Made by a program: the position numbers and the translations under genes. Source: Bacteroidales bacterium (lineage in GTDB: Bacteria > Bacteroidota > Bacteroidia > Bacteroidales > UBA932). From it: DNA of 9,752 nucleotides. The notes under the pieces are model-generated. The model did not search any database. It was not told where the DNA came from and was given only the letters and a program-made list of their open reading frames with translations. The number at the start of each line of letters is the position of its first letter. Position 1 is the stretch's first letter. Shown here piece by piece: positions 1-6,187 of the stretch. The stretch is taken from NCBI GenBank assembly GCA_016295455.1, contig JAEDLE010000056.1, forward strand, positions 1 through 9,752. The letters are read 5' to 3'.

Positions 1-64
1 TAGCCACGCTGCGCGTGCCTTTTCCCTCTCCGCTCGCCGCGGGGGCCCTTGCAAACTATTTGAA

Positions 65-93
65 GCTCACGGCCTTACGGCCTTTGGGCTTTT
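65..93 (+). terminator. Possible intrinsic terminator on the plus strand (left half of palindrome)
   Basis: GCTCA at 65-69 pairs with TGGGC at 85-89, and inside it GGCC at 71-74 pairs with GGCC at 79-82, giving an interrupted stem followed by TTTT at 90-93. It would act on transcripts entering from left of the window. The stem is weaker than that of its mirror partner at 139-165 and the U-tract is short, so function is uncertain. Confidence 0.4.
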
Positions 94-138
94 CCCGCAC
101 AAGCCCTTACAGGAGCAAGCTCCTGACGGCCTTGCACG

Positions 139-165
139 AAAAAAGCCCAGCGCTTCGCGCTGAGC
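139..165 (-). terminator. Intrinsic terminator of tRNA-Ser
   Basis: Read on the minus strand, GCTCAGCGC pairs with GCGCTGGGC as nine continuous base pairs (one G-T) around a GAA loop, followed directly by six T (139-144). It begins 13 bases beyond the tRNA 3' end, so it is well placed to terminate the tRNA transcript. Confidence 0.85.
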
Positions 166-178
166 TTCAAATTGTTTG

Positions 179-263
179 CGGAGAGGGAGGGATTCGAACC
201 CCCGGAGCCTTTCAGCTCAACAGTTTTCAAGACTGCCGTAATCGACCACTCTACCACCTCTCC
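179..263 (-). tRNA. tRNA-Ser (anticodon UGA)
   Basis: The minus strand folds into a class II tRNA of 85 nucleotides. A 7-bp acceptor stem GGAGAGG/CCTCTCC is formed by 263-257 and 186-180. The anticodon stem GCAGT/ACTGT holds the loop CTTGAAA with anticodon TGA. A long variable arm (GAGC/GCTC) is typical of serine tRNAs, and the T-arm carries the TTCGAAT loop. The discriminator base is G, as expected for serine. The genome continues with CAAAC rather than encoding CCA, so CCA must be added after transcription. The tRNA would read UCA and other UCN codons. It has its own promoter (287-317) and terminator (139-165), so it looks like an independent unit. Confidence 0.97.
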
Positions 264-286
264 AATGTCCTTGGTGGACGGGATTG

Positions 287-317
287 CAAATATAGCGAAG
301 AATTTGCTTTATCCAAA
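287..317 (-). promoter_or_regulatory. Bacteroidetes-type promoter of tRNA-Ser
   Basis: The minus strand has TATATTTG (294-287), a perfect match to the -7 consensus TAnnTTTG. TTTG (317-314) lies 19 bases upstream as the -33 element. Transcription would start near 282, giving a leader of about 20 nucleotides before the tRNA. An 11-bp AT-rich palindrome at 314-339 overlaps the -33 element and extends upstream of it. Confidence 0.8.
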
Positions 318-339
318 AGAAAAATTCGTTTTTCTTTTG
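314..339. repeat. AT-rich perfect palindrome upstream of the tRNA-Ser promoter
   Basis: CAAAAGAAAAA at 314-324 is the exact reverse complement of 329-339, separated by the four bases TTCG. It covers the -33 element of the tRNA promoter and continues upstream to about -57. A/T tracts in that position can act as an UP element. As RNA it could also form a weak hairpin at the end of the lspA transcript. Which role applies cannot be told from sequence. Confidence 0.7.
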
Positions 340-366
340 ACTCATGGGCTGATCCCTTCATTTCAA

Positions 367-397
367 AGCCGGAAGAAGCCGGCTATCGGCCTCCGAT
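367..397 (-). terminator. Weak terminator-like hairpins downstream of lspA
   Basis: Two adjacent hairpins follow the lspA stop codon on the minus strand: ATCGG/CCGAT (397-385, 3-base loop), then AGCCGG/CCGGCT (384-367, 6-base loop) followed by TTTG. The T-run is only three bases, so termination would be poor. They may instead stabilise the 3' end of the ileS-dksA-lspA transcript. Apart from these, the palindrome at 314-339 and the tRNA promoter, 264-421 holds nothing recognisable. Confidence 0.35.
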
Positions 398-421
398 ACC
401 CGATTGCGCAGCTTTGAGAAG

Positions 422-1045
422 TCATTCTTCGGCCGAGAAGAACTTGTACTGGAACAATAGCAGATATACGGCACCGACGGAAACGCAACTGTCGGCGAAG
501 TTGAAAACCGGACTGAAGAAGATGTCGCCACCGATGAGGGGTACCCAATCAGGCCAGGTGAACAGAGGGAAGTAGAACATATCCACGACCTTGCCGAAAA
601 GGAAAGGGGCGTAACTGCCTCCGAACTGAGCTACCTGCATCACTGTGGATTCGGAGAATATCAATCCGTAGAACAGGCAGTCGAATATGTTTCCCAGTGC
701 GCCTGCAGTAATTAGAGTCAGGCCCACGAGCACGCCTGTCGGTACTGCAGGACGTGAAGGGTCCCTGTCGCTTCCTCTCTTGCAGAGCTTGCTTATCCAC
801 CAGATAAGAACGGCGCTGAGTACTATCCTGAATATGCTCAGGCAGGCTTTGCCGACCGCTCCTCCGAATTTCATCCCGAAGGCCATGCCTTCGTTTTCGA
901 TGAAGAGTATCTGGAACCAGTTCCCTATCACTGAAAAGTGCTCTCCCAGGCACATATTGGTCTTGACCAGGATTTTTATCACCTGGTCAATGATGACCAA
1001 AAGTATTCCCAACGCGAGCAGCTTGGTTCCCTTGGAAAACTTCAT
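422..1045 (-). CDS. lspA: Lipoprotein signal peptidase (signal peptidase II)
   Basis: This inner-membrane aspartic protease removes signal peptides from prolipoproteins once the lipobox cysteine has been diacylated. The 207-residue protein shows the family motifs in order: a first membrane helix ending in DQ at residues 20-21, NEGMAFG at 51-57, the GNIFD block at 119-123 (D122), and FNFAD at 181-185 (D185). D122 and D185 are the likely catalytic pair. Hydrophobic stretches at about 8-28, 68-86, 103-120 and 178-199 fit four membrane helices. It is longer than the roughly 160-residue enterobacterial enzyme because of the segment between the two catalytic blocks (about 123-180), as is common in Bacteroidetes. 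The ATG lies 3 bases after the dksA-like stop, so it is the last gene of the ileS operon. A client lipoprotein is encoded at 6188-7336. Confidence 0.95.
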   Translation of the reverse strand: MKFSKGTKLLALGILLVIIDQVIKILVKTNMCLGEHFSVIGNWFQILFIENEGMAFGMKFGGAVGKACLSIFRIVLSAVLIWWISKLCKRGSDRDPSRPAVPTGVLVGLTLITAGALGNIFDCLFYGLIFSESTVMQVAQFGGSYAPFLFGKVVDMFYFPLFTWPDWVPLIGGDIFFSPVFNFADSCVSVGAVYLLLFQYKFFSAEE

Positions 1046-1048
1046 CTC

Positions 1049-1447
1049 CTATCTCTTTCCGCCCTTGGCGAGTTTCTCCTTTGCTGCCACGGTCAGGGTT
1101 GCGTGCGGCACGAGGCGGAGCCTTTCCTTCGGAATGAGCTCACCGGTCTCACGGCATATGCCGTAGGTCTTGTTCTCGATGCGTACGAGTGCCGCCTCCA
1201 GGTTCTTGATGAACTTGTACTGACGTTCGGCGAGCTGGCTTGCCTCTTCCTTGGAGAGCTGGGCTGCGCCGTCGTCCTCGACGGTCTTGAATGACGGAGT
1301 GGTGTCCTCGATGTCATTCGATCCGTTGTGCATCACTATATGGCGGAGTGTGGTGTACTCTTTTCTCGCCTTCTCGAGCATCTCGTTGATGATGACGCGG
1401 AACTCCTCGAGCTCCTCATCAGAATAACGGGTTTTCTTCTCTTCCAT
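1049..1447 (-). CDS. dksA: TraR/DksA-family RNA polymerase-binding protein lacking the zinc cysteines
   Basis: DksA-type proteins insert a coiled coil into the RNA polymerase secondary channel and adjust initiation, usually together with ppGpp. The 132-residue product is rich in charged helices at about 10-40 and 62-93. It then has the family's C-terminal block, with YGIC at 95-98, IPKERL at 105-110 and VPHA at 113-116. In E. coli DksA four cysteines bind zinc; here the equivalent positions appear to be C98, T101, T119 and A122, and C98 is the only cysteine in the protein. The fold is therefore probably zinc-free, as reported for the DksA2 paralogue of Pseudomonas aeruginosa. By ungapped eye alignment the coiled-coil tip aspartate is kept (D58) while the tip alanine is glycine (G60). 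The gene sits 11 bases after ileS and 3 before lspA, a conserved Bacteroidetes arrangement. Function as a regulator is inferred from family. Confidence 0.85.
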   Translation of the reverse strand: MEEKKTRYSDEELEEFRVIINEMLEKARKEYTTLRHIVMHNGSNDIEDTTPSFKTVEDDGAAQLSKEEASQLAERQYKFIKNLEAALVRIENKTYGICRETGELIPKERLRLVPHATLTVAAKEKLAKGGKR

Positions 1448-1458
1448 AATCTGACTGT

Positions 1459-4400
1459 TTAGTTACGTGTAACAATGATGCCGATCTCGGACTCGTTCCA
1501 CTCGACCTTTACGGCGTTCTCCGGTGCAGGATCAGCCGAGACGGAGTCGATTTCTGAGAGAGTCTGCATAGTGATATGGTCATAATAGACATCCACGGCG
1601 TCGGAGATCTCGAAGAAATCGTCGCCCTGTGCGTAAATCTCGACGACTACCCTGTCGGTCACTTCGAATCCGCTGTCTTTCCTGATGTTCTGTATCCTGT
1701 TTATGAGTTCGCGGGCTATGCCTTCCTTCTTGAGCTCGTCGGTGACTTCAATGTCGAGGGCAAGGGTCAGAGGGCCTTCAGTAGCTACGAGCCAGCCGGG
1801 CATATCCTCGGATGATATCTCGAAATCTCCCTGCCTGAGGGTGACGTTCCCGGACGGGAGCGCGATGACATATTCATTGCCTGCAGCCTCTGCGTTCTGG
1901 ATTTCGTTTATAGTCTTCTGGTCGAACTGGCCGAAGGCGGCGGCGATTTCCTTCATCTGCTTGCCGTAGATCTTGCCGAGGGTCTTGAAGTTCGGCTTGA
2001 TTTTCTTGGTGATTATGCCGGCGGTGTCCGAGATGAACTCTGCTTCCTTGACGTTGACTTCGCCGAGTATGAGGTTCTTCACGAGCTCGAGCTGGGCCCT
2101 GACTTTCTCAGACATGACAGGTATGATGATCTTGGAAAGCGGCTGGCGCACCTTGATGTTGACCTTGCGGCGGAGTGCGAGCACCATTGAGGATGCCCTC
2201 TGCGCGAGTGACATGCGCTCCTCGAGATCCTTGTCCACAACCTCGGCGTCAGGCTCCGGCATAAGCACGAAGTGTACCGAATCCGCGCCTTCGACAAGGT
2301 CGCAGTAGAGGTGGTCCATATAGAACGGAGCGATAGGAGCCGCGAGCACAGCGATGTCCTTGAGAACTTCGTGGAGGGTCTGGTATGCGCTGAGCTTGTC
2401 CTGGCTCATGCCGCCTCCCCAGAATCTCTTCCTGCCCAGACGCACGTACCAGTTGCTGAGATGGTCGCACACGAACTCCTGTATCATACGGCCGGCAGAA
2501 GTGACGTCATAGTCCTCATAAGCCGCCCTGACATCCCTGATGAGGGTGTTGAGCAGGGATATTATCCACCTGTCGAGCTCAGGACGCTCTGAATATGGCA
2601 CCTTCGGAGCGGCAGGGTCAAAGCCGTCCACATTAGCATAGAGCGCGAAGAATGAGTAGGTGTTGTAAAGGGTTCCGAAGAACTTCCTGCGTATTTCATC
2701 GACTCCCGCCTCGTCGAAGCGGAGGTTGTCCCAAGGCTGGGCGTTGGTCAGCATATACCATCTGAGGGCATCTGCACCGTATTTGTCGAGTTCCTCGAAC
2801 GGATCGACGGCATTGCCGAGGCGTTTGCTCATCTTGTCGCCGTTCTTGTCGAGCACGAGACCGTTGGAGATGACTCTCCTGAAGGCCGGGGTACCGCTGA
2901 TCATCGTGTGGATGGCGTGGAGGGTGTAGAACCATCCTCTGGTCTGGTCGACGCCTTCCGCAATGAAGTCCGCGGTTGTACCGAACTTCTCCTGGCCGAG
3001 GCTGCGCAGGCCTTCCTGCGCATATGGCATCGCGCCAGAGTCGAACCACACGTCGATGAGGTCGCTCTCCCTGGTCATCTTGCGTCCGCTGTCGGACACG
3101 AGGTATATATTGTCCACATATGGCCTGTGGAGGTCTATCCTGTCATAATTTCCAAGGGACATGTCCGCAGGGTCGAAACCCTTGTCCTTGAGAGGATTGG
3201 ATGCCATGACTCCGGCTGCTACAGCCTTCTCTATCTCGGCGTAGAGCTCGGCTGCGGAGCCGATGCACTTCTCTTCCTTTCCATCCTCGGTGCGCCAGAT
3301 TGGGAGCGGGGTGCCCCAGTAGCGGCTTCTGGAGAGGTTCCAGTCCTGGATGTTCTCGAGCCACTGTCCGAAACGTCCGGTACCTGTGGACTCAGGCTTC
3401 CAGGTAATGGTCTTGTTCAGTGCAACCATCTCGTCCTTGACAGCCGTAGTCTTTATGAACCACGCATCAAGCGGATAGTAGAGCACCGGCTTGTCGGTTC
3501 TCCAGCTGTGAGGATAGCTGTGGACGTGCTTCTGGATCCTGAATGCCCTGCCGTCCATCTTCATCATCATGCAGAGGTCGACATCAAGGGTCGGGGCGTC
3601 TGCAGGAATGGAATCATCAAAGGCATTCTTGACGTACCTGCCGGCATATTCGGCATATTCCGGGCTTACGTGCCCGGAGGCATATGCCGGATCCATATCC
3701 TCGAGGCGGTAGAAACGTCCTTCCCTGTCGACAAGCGGCTGGAGGAAGCCGGAAGCGTCCTTGAGCTGCATCGGCGCTATGCCGAATGCGGCAGCAACCT
3801 TCTTGTCGTCGGCTCCGAAGGTAGGGGCGATGTGAACCACGCCCGTACCGTCCTCGGTGGTGACATAGTCTCCGGAGATGACTTTGAAGGCGTCCCCGTC
3901 TATAGGCTTGAACCAAGGTATGAGCTGGCGGTAGCTGATGCCGGTGAGCTCGGAGCCCTTCATTTCAGGACCGAGCACCTCATACGGCACGAGCTTGTCG
4001 CCCGGCTTGTAGTCGGAGAGCGGAATGTCGGCGGCCTTAGAATTGAACCATGCGCCCACGAGAGCCTTCGCAAGCACGTATATGGCCTCCTTTCCGGTAT
4101 ATGGATTGAAGGAGCGCACCCTGACATATTCGATCTGAGGACCGACGCAGAGGGCGGTATTTGACGAAAGGGTCCAAGGGGTGGTGGTCCAGGCAAGGAA
4201 ATACACAGGCAGTCCGCCCTCGAAGAGTTTCTCGGATGCGGCGTCCCTGACCACCTCGAACTGGCAGGTTACGGTGGTGTCGGTCACGTCCTTGTAGCAG
4301 CCCGGCTGGTTGAGTTCATGCGAGCTGAGGCCGGTTCCGTCGGAAGGCGAGAATGGCTGGATGGAGAAGCCCTTGTAGAGCAGACCCTTGTCGTATATCT

Positions 4401-4893
4401 TCTTGAGGAGATACCAAAGGGTCTCGATGTACCTGTTGTCATAGGTGATGTACGGGTCATCCATATCGACCCAGTAGCCTATCCTCTCGGTCATGTTCAC
4501 CCACTCGCTGGTGTACTTCATCACCTCCTGGCGGCAGGTGCGGTTGTACTCCTCTATGCTGATTTTCTTTCCGATGTCCTCCTTGTGGATGCCGAGTTTC
4601 TTCTCCACACCTATCTCCACTGGGAGACCGTGGGTGTCCCATCCGGCGCGACGTGCGACCTTGTATCCCGTCTGGGTCTTGTAACGGCATATGGAGTCCT
4701 TGATGGAGCGGGCCATCACGTGATGGATGCCCGGCTTTCCGTTAGCCGAAGGCGGACCTTCGAAGAATATGAATTCAGGCGCGCCTTCCCTTATCTCGAG
4801 CGATTTCCTGAAAGCGTCCATCTTCTTCCACCTGTCCAGAACCTCCGATCCTATGCCAACCAGATCCAGTCCCTTATACTCTTTGAATGTCAT
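1459..4893 (-). CDS. ileS: Isoleucyl-tRNA synthetase, type 2, with GIHH signature motif
   Basis: This cytoplasmic class I enzyme charges tRNA-Ile with isoleucine and edits valine. The 1144-residue product has all landmarks. The ATP-binding signature region GPPSANGKPGIHH is at 46-58, and the CP1 editing domain includes TTTPWT at 236-241 and GTGVVHIAPTFGADD at 349-363. WFDSG lies at 616-620 and KMSKR at 687-691. A helical anticodon-binding domain follows, then a long C-terminal region with no cysteine-rich zinc finger. The length and that C-terminus indicate the eukaryote-like IleRS2 class, which is generally less sensitive to mupirocin. The canonical HIGH at 55-58 reads GIHH, with its first and third residues exchanged. 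The ATG is preceded by an A-rich stretch and no Shine-Dalgarno sequence. It is the first gene of ileS-dksA-lspA; a -7 element lies at 4941-4948. The gene is intact, with no sign of transfer. Confidence 0.97.
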   Translation of the reverse strand: MTFKEYKGLDLVGIGSEVLDRWKKMDAFRKSLEIREGAPEFIFFEGPPSANGKPGIHHVMARSIKDSICRYKTQTGYKVARRAGWDTHGLPVEIGVEKKLGIHKEDIGKKISIEEYNRTCRQEVMKYTSEWVNMTERIGYWVDMDDPYITYDNRYIETLWYLLKKIYDKGLLYKGFSIQPFSPSDGTGLSSHELNQPGCYKDVTDTTVTCQFEVVRDAASEKLFEGGLPVYFLAWTTTPWTLSSNTALCVGPQIEYVRVRSFNPYTGKEAIYVLAKALVGAWFNSKAADIPLSDYKPGDKLVPYEVLGPEMKGSELTGISYRQLIPWFKPIDGDAFKVISGDYVTTEDGTGVVHIAPTFGADDKKVAAAFGIAPMQLKDASGFLQPLVDREGRFYRLEDMDPAYASGHVSPEYAEYAGRYVKNAFDDSIPADAPTLDVDLCMMMKMDGRAFRIQKHVHSYPHSWRTDKPVLYYPLDAWFIKTTAVKDEMVALNKTITWKPESTGTGRFGQWLENIQDWNLSRSRYWGTPLPIWRTEDGKEEKCIGSAAELYAEIEKAVAAGVMASNPLKDKGFDPADMSLGNYDRIDLHRPYVDNIYLVSDSGRKMTRESDLIDVWFDSGAMPYAQEGLRSLGQEKFGTTADFIAEGVDQTRGWFYTLHAIHTMISGTPAFRRVISNGLVLDKNGDKMSKRLGNAVDPFEELDKYGADALRWYMLTNAQPWDNLRFDEAGVDEIRRKFFGTLYNTYSFFALYANVDGFDPAAPKVPYSERPELDRWIISLLNTLIRDVRAAYEDYDVTSAGRMIQEFVCDHLSNWYVRLGRKRFWGGGMSQDKLSAYQTLHEVLKDIAVLAAPIAPFYMDHLYCDLVEGADSVHFVLMPEPDAEVVDKDLEERMSLAQRASSMVLALRRKVNIKVRQPLSKIIIPVMSEKVRAQLELVKNLILGEVNVKEAEFISDTAGIITKKIKPNFKTLGKIYGKQMKEIAAAFGQFDQKTINEIQNAEAAGNEYVIALPSGNVTLRQGDFEISSEDMPGWLVATEGPLTLALDIEVTDELKKEGIARELINRIQNIRKDSGFEVTDRVVVEIYAQGDDFFEISDAVDVYYDHITMQTLSEIDSVSADPAPENAVKVEWNESEIGIIVTRN

Positions 4894-4911
4894 ATTTTTT
4901 CTCTATTTTTG
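4882..4911 (+). promoter_or_regulatory. Predicted promoter of cvpA-tsaB
   Basis: On the plus strand TATTTTTG (4904-4911) matches the -7 consensus TAnnTTTG. TTTG (4882-4885) lies 18 bases upstream as a -33 element. The start of transcription would fall near 4916, about 58 bases before the cvpA ATG. The -33 element lies inside the first codons of ileS, so this promoter sits on DNA transcribed in the other direction from the ileS promoter. Confidence 0.6.
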
Positions 4912-4915
4912 CAAG

Positions 4916-4929
4916 CGCAGAACACTGCG
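4916..4929. repeat. Short palindrome between the two divergent promoters
   Basis: CGCAG (4916-4920) and CTGCG (4925-4929) are exact inverted repeats separated by four bases. The pair lies between the plus-strand -7 element (ending 4911) and the minus-strand -7 element (starting 4941), inside the predicted 5' ends of both transcripts. It could be a protein-binding site or an RNA hairpin in the ileS leader. Five base pairs alone could also arise by chance. Confidence 0.45.
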
Positions 4930-4940
4930 GGATTATCGTG

Positions 4941-4948
4941 CAAATATA
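4941..4948 (-). promoter_or_regulatory. Predicted -7 element of the ileS operon promoter
   Basis: The minus strand reads TATATTTG, a perfect TAnnTTTG. Transcription would start near 4936, giving a leader of about 43 bases. No good TTTG is present at the expected -33 position (about 4966-4971, reading CTGG/GCTG), so the upstream element is degenerate. The leader has no T-box features. Confidence 0.6.
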
Positions 4949-4973
4949 CGAATTTTGTTTATACATCCAGCAT

Positions 4974-5468
4974 ATGGCGACACTTGATATCATACTGATC
5001 ATCTGTTTCGTTCCCTTCTTCATCCACGGGATATCGAAAGGGCTTGTGGCTCAGGTGTTCGCGATTGGTTCCCTGCTGCTCGGAGCCTGGCTTTCATTCA
5101 GATTCTCAAGCCTGGTCTGCGAGCGTCTCGAGCCTATTGCAGAGTTCTCCCCCGCCGTACTCCACGTGGTGGCCTTCATACTGATCATGCTGGTCACGAT
5201 AGTGGTGATGAACCTGCTCGGAAGGCTGCTCAGCCAGGTGTTCCGCCTGGTGATGCTGGGCTGGCTCGACAGGCTGCTGGGCCTGCTGTTCGCCCTTATC
5301 TGCGGAGCTCTCTCAATAGGTCTGGGCATACTTCTCTTCGACACCCTGAACGGCAGCATACCTATGGTGAAGGAGGAAGTACTCGAGGAGTCAGTGCTCT
5401 ACACCAACCTCAGGGCGGTGGCATATGCCATATTCCCGTATATGAAGAGTCTGATGTTCAAACAGTAG
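4974..5468 (+). CDS. CvpA-family inner-membrane protein
   Basis: The 164-residue protein is very hydrophobic, with four likely membrane helices at about 4-19, 24-44, 61-86 and 102-123. It has the family's LGWLDRLLG motif at 95-103, just before the last helix. CvpA is named for its requirement in colicin V export in E. coli; its molecular role is not settled, though links to envelope stress and membrane homeostasis are reported. I chose the ATG at 4974 because the family begins with a short hydrophilic MATLD-type lead into helix 1. The longer in-frame start at 4887 would lie upstream of the predicted transcription start and overlap ileS. tsaB follows after 4 bases, so the two genes are probably co-transcribed from the promoter at 4882-4911. 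Confidence 0.85.
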   Translation: MATLDIILIICFVPFFIHGISKGLVAQVFAIGSLLLGAWLSFRFSSLVCERLEPIAEFSPAVLHVVAFILIMLVTIVVMNLLGRLLSQVFRLVMLGWLDRLLGLLFALICGALSIGLGILLFDTLNGSIPMVKEEVLEESVLYTNLRAVAYAIFPYMKSLMFKQ

Positions 5469-5472
5469 TGCT

Positions 5473-6162
5473 ATGGCAAGGATTATTCTGACGGAGACAT
5501 CCACGAGCCTGTGTTCGGTCGCCCTGGCCGAGGACGGGAAGGTGGTCGCATATAAGGAAGATGACGGGAGAAGGCATGCGTCGATGCTGGCTCCCCTGAT
5601 TGCGGAGCTGCTCGAAGAAAGACAGCTGAAGGTGACCGACTGTGACGCGGTGGCGGTTTCCATGGGCCCGGGATCCTACACCGGACTGAGGGTGGGAGTG
5701 TCCAGCGCCAAGGGCCTTTGTTTCGGCGCCGGACTGCCGCTGGTGGGCGTAACTTCAACGGAAGTGCTTGTGCATCAGGCCTTGGAGGGAGGATTCCTTC
5801 CCCGGGGATGCAAATATATAGTGCCCATGATAGACGCCAGAAGAATGGAAGTCTACACTGCCACCTACAGCGCCGCGGGCGAACTCACCGGCAGCATATG
5901 CGCAAAGGTTGTGGACGGGGAGAGTTTCTCCGGACTGCTTGCGGAAGGCCCGGTCCTCTTCATCGGCGACGGCGCCCTCAAATGCCGCGAAGTGATAGCG
6001 TCCGACAATGCCCATTTCGTCGGCATATGCCCGGATGCAAGGGGTCTCGCGACTCCTGCCCAGAGGGAGTACGACGAAAAAAGGTTCAAAGACATCGCGT
6101 ACTTCGAACCTTTCTATCTCAAAGACTTCGTCGCCACCGTAAGCAGGAAGAAGCTTTTCTGA
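5473..6162 (+). CDS. tsaB: tRNA threonylcarbamoyladenosine biosynthesis protein TsaB
   Basis: TsaB is the scaffold and dimerisation partner of TsaD in the TsaB-TsaD-TsaE complex, which transfers threonylcarbamoyl to A37 of tRNAs reading ANN codons. The 229-residue product has the ASKHA-type N-terminal strand with ETST at 8-11. The hallmark GPGSYTGLR is at 65-73, DARRMEVY at 121-128, and the C-terminal YFEPFYLKDFVA segment is typical of Bacteroidetes TsaB. Length is normal. The ATG lies 4 bases after the cvpA stop, which fixes the start and suggests translational coupling. The gene converges on the lipoprotein gene, with only 25 bases between the stop codons and no clear terminator. The modification concerns the same ANN-decoding tRNAs that include tRNA-Ile, the substrate of the neighbouring ileS product; that link is only suggestive. 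Confidence 0.95.
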   Translation: MARIILTETSTSLCSVALAEDGKVVAYKEDDGRRHASMLAPLIAELLEERQLKVTDCDAVAVSMGPGSYTGLRVGVSSAKGLCFGAGLPLVGVTSTEVLVHQALEGGFLPRGCKYIVPMIDARRMEVYTATYSAAGELTGSICAKVVDGESFSGLLAEGPVLFIGDGALKCREVIASDNAHFVGICPDARGLATPAQREYDEKRFKDIAYFEPFYLKDFVATVSRKKLF

Positions 6163-6187
6163 ATTATTTTTCTTGAATATGCCGGAT

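Larger units (their letters stand above)
51..179. repeat. Large imperfect inverted repeat (compound palindrome) next to tRNA-Ser
   Basis: The left arm at 51-69 and the reverse complement of the right arm at 161-179 agree at 18 of 19 positions. The only difference is T versus A at arm position 7. Further inside, 86-93 mirrors 141-148, and AGGAGC at 111-116 pairs with GCTCCT at 119-124 across a 2-base centre. Between these, the arms carry unrelated small hairpins (GGCC/GGCC on the left, AGCGC/GCGCT on the right). The right arm ends exactly at the discriminator base of tRNA-Ser. The right half contains that tRNA's terminator, and the left half contains a similar terminator-like hairpin facing the opposite way. 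No protein-coding gene is visible in 1-178. It could be a bidirectional terminator, an inverted duplication of the tRNA flank, or a member of a dispersed palindromic repeat family; one copy cannot decide. Confidence 0.8.

Noticed and set aside
1..50. A second tRNA or the end of one at the left edge, suggested by a 10-base match to the tRNA-Ser 3' end.
   Set aside because: No T-loop (TTCGA) or paired arms are visible. The sequence between the match and the palindrome arm does not fit a tRNA.
15..575. A 186-codon plus-strand frame across the palindrome, tRNA-Ser and the end of lspA.
   Set aside because: It reads through a clear tRNA and a terminator and shows no protein family features.
2908..4164. 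A 418-codon open frame on the plus strand opposite ileS.
   Set aside because: It lies wholly antisense to a well-conserved synthetase gene, and its translation has no recognisable motif. Long shadow frames are common opposite biased-codon genes.
4894..4940. A T-box riboswitch in the ileS leader.
   Set aside because: The leader is only about 43 bases with one 5-bp hairpin. It has no T-box sequence, specifier loop or terminator pair.
4887..4973. A longer N-terminus for the CvpA-family protein.
   Set aside because: The extra 29 residues do not fit the family, overlap ileS, and begin upstream of the predicted transcription start near 4916.
4318..4998. A 226-codon plus-strand frame spanning the ileS start and the divergent region.
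   Set aside because: Antisense to ileS, no motif, and it would run across both predicted promoters and past the cvpA ATG. The cvpA frame explains the plus strand there.
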